From assembly GCA_039566865.1 (NCBI GenBank), contig CM076948.1, positions 14,271,001 through 14,335,000 on the forward strand: DNA of 64,000 bases. The letters run 5' to 3'. The translations under genes and the position numbers were made by a program. Within the stretch, counting starts at the first letter, position 1; each line of letters starts with the position of its first letter. Origin of the DNA: Aurelia coerulea. Lineage: Eukaryota > Cnidaria > Scyphozoa > Semaeostomeae > Ulmaridae. Below, in pieces: positions 63,738 through 64,000 of this stretch. The notes below the pieces were generated by a model that worked only from the letters and a program-made list of their open reading frames with translations, made no database searches and had not been told where the DNA came from.

Positions 63738-64000
63738 TGTGGCATAAAGGACAATACAACAGAGGAACTGAGTCAAATGGTTGGCAGTGATTTGGGTTGC
63801 ACGTCAATTTTTTTTAGTAAAGGTATCTAGGCCAAGACAGCCTCTAACATGATTACAAAGCAACATAACAATAAAATTAACTAATTTACTATAGCATGAA
63901 ATTAATTACAAAAATATCAATTGTCTTGATAAACATACAGTAGATGACACTATACTCGATGTCAGATACGATAATGATAATGAACATTAAGTGATGCTCC
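63738..64000 (-). pseudogene. family R retroelement tail, copy R4, runs off the window
   Basis: It is the reverse complement of the 3' UTR of copy R3 (AAGGACAATACAACAGAGGA; GCCAAGACAGCCTCTAACAT). The coding part would lie beyond position 64000. Confidence 0.7.

Overview
This window is AT-rich eukaryotic DNA from an animal, with split reading frames, splice-like boundaries, poly(A) retrocopies and dense layers of transposable elements. The repertoire is an L2-like non-LTR element with a 2A peptide, an R4/Dong-like element in (TAA)n, Penelope-like elements with GIY-YIG nuclease and hammerhead-like cores, RTE and CR1 reverse transcriptases, a Ty3/Gypsy-like LTR element and many TA-target MITEs. 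That mix fits a marine invertebrate. An anthozoan cnidarian is my best guess, by inference only. I saw no rRNA or tRNA gene, no operon and no bacterial signal.

Layout. 1-17.2 kb: one long unrecognised protein gene on the + strand, perhaps starting near 356 and ending at 17241. A 3.7-kb long-TIR element (414-4152), three TA-flanked MITEs, two antisense RTE fragments, a rearranged LTR element (8422-11010) and a 5'-truncated L2 copy interrupt it. At two insertions, removing the element plus one target-site copy restores an open frame, so the gene was intact when they landed. Other places carry stops and frameshifts, so it is now a pseudogene. 17.2-21.4 kb: MITEs and two weak coding candidates. 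21.5-25.2 kb: an almost full-length R4/Dong-like element between (TAA)n tracts. 25.2-27.4 kb: a Penelope-like element between direct repeats. 27.46-27.85 kb: four C2H2 zinc fingers between inverted hammerhead-like arms. 27.9-28.9 kb: a dead CR1 fragment. 29.5-35.8 kb: the best-preserved mobile element, L2-like with ORF1, ORF2, 2A peptide, APE endonuclease, reverse transcriptase and poly(A). 36-39.3 kb: a second Penelope fragment and a CR1 fragment carrying a nested L2.

40-62.6 kb: two exon-like segments of matching phase (40080-40405 and 62475-62576) may be the last two exons of one host gene. The intron between them would be 22 kb and filled with repeats. It holds a 1.95-kb TTAA-flanked element and a 9.2-kb foldback element (47856-57059). 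Long arms of about twelve 101-bp satellite units each bound the foldback element, with an 8-bp target duplication outside. A CR1 copy, L2 pieces, a hAT-like MITE and scattered copies of a second RT element tail fill the rest. The window ends inside one of those tails.

The main functional story is nested transposition. Target duplications (TA, TAA, TTAA, CTTA, CATTTTCC and three of 11-12 bp) give relative ages for many layers. The most unusual structures are the satellite-armed foldback element, the zinc-finger block inside hammerhead-like inverted arms, and a set of MITEs whose terminal and internal repeats share a TTCTTA core with subfamily-specific flanks.
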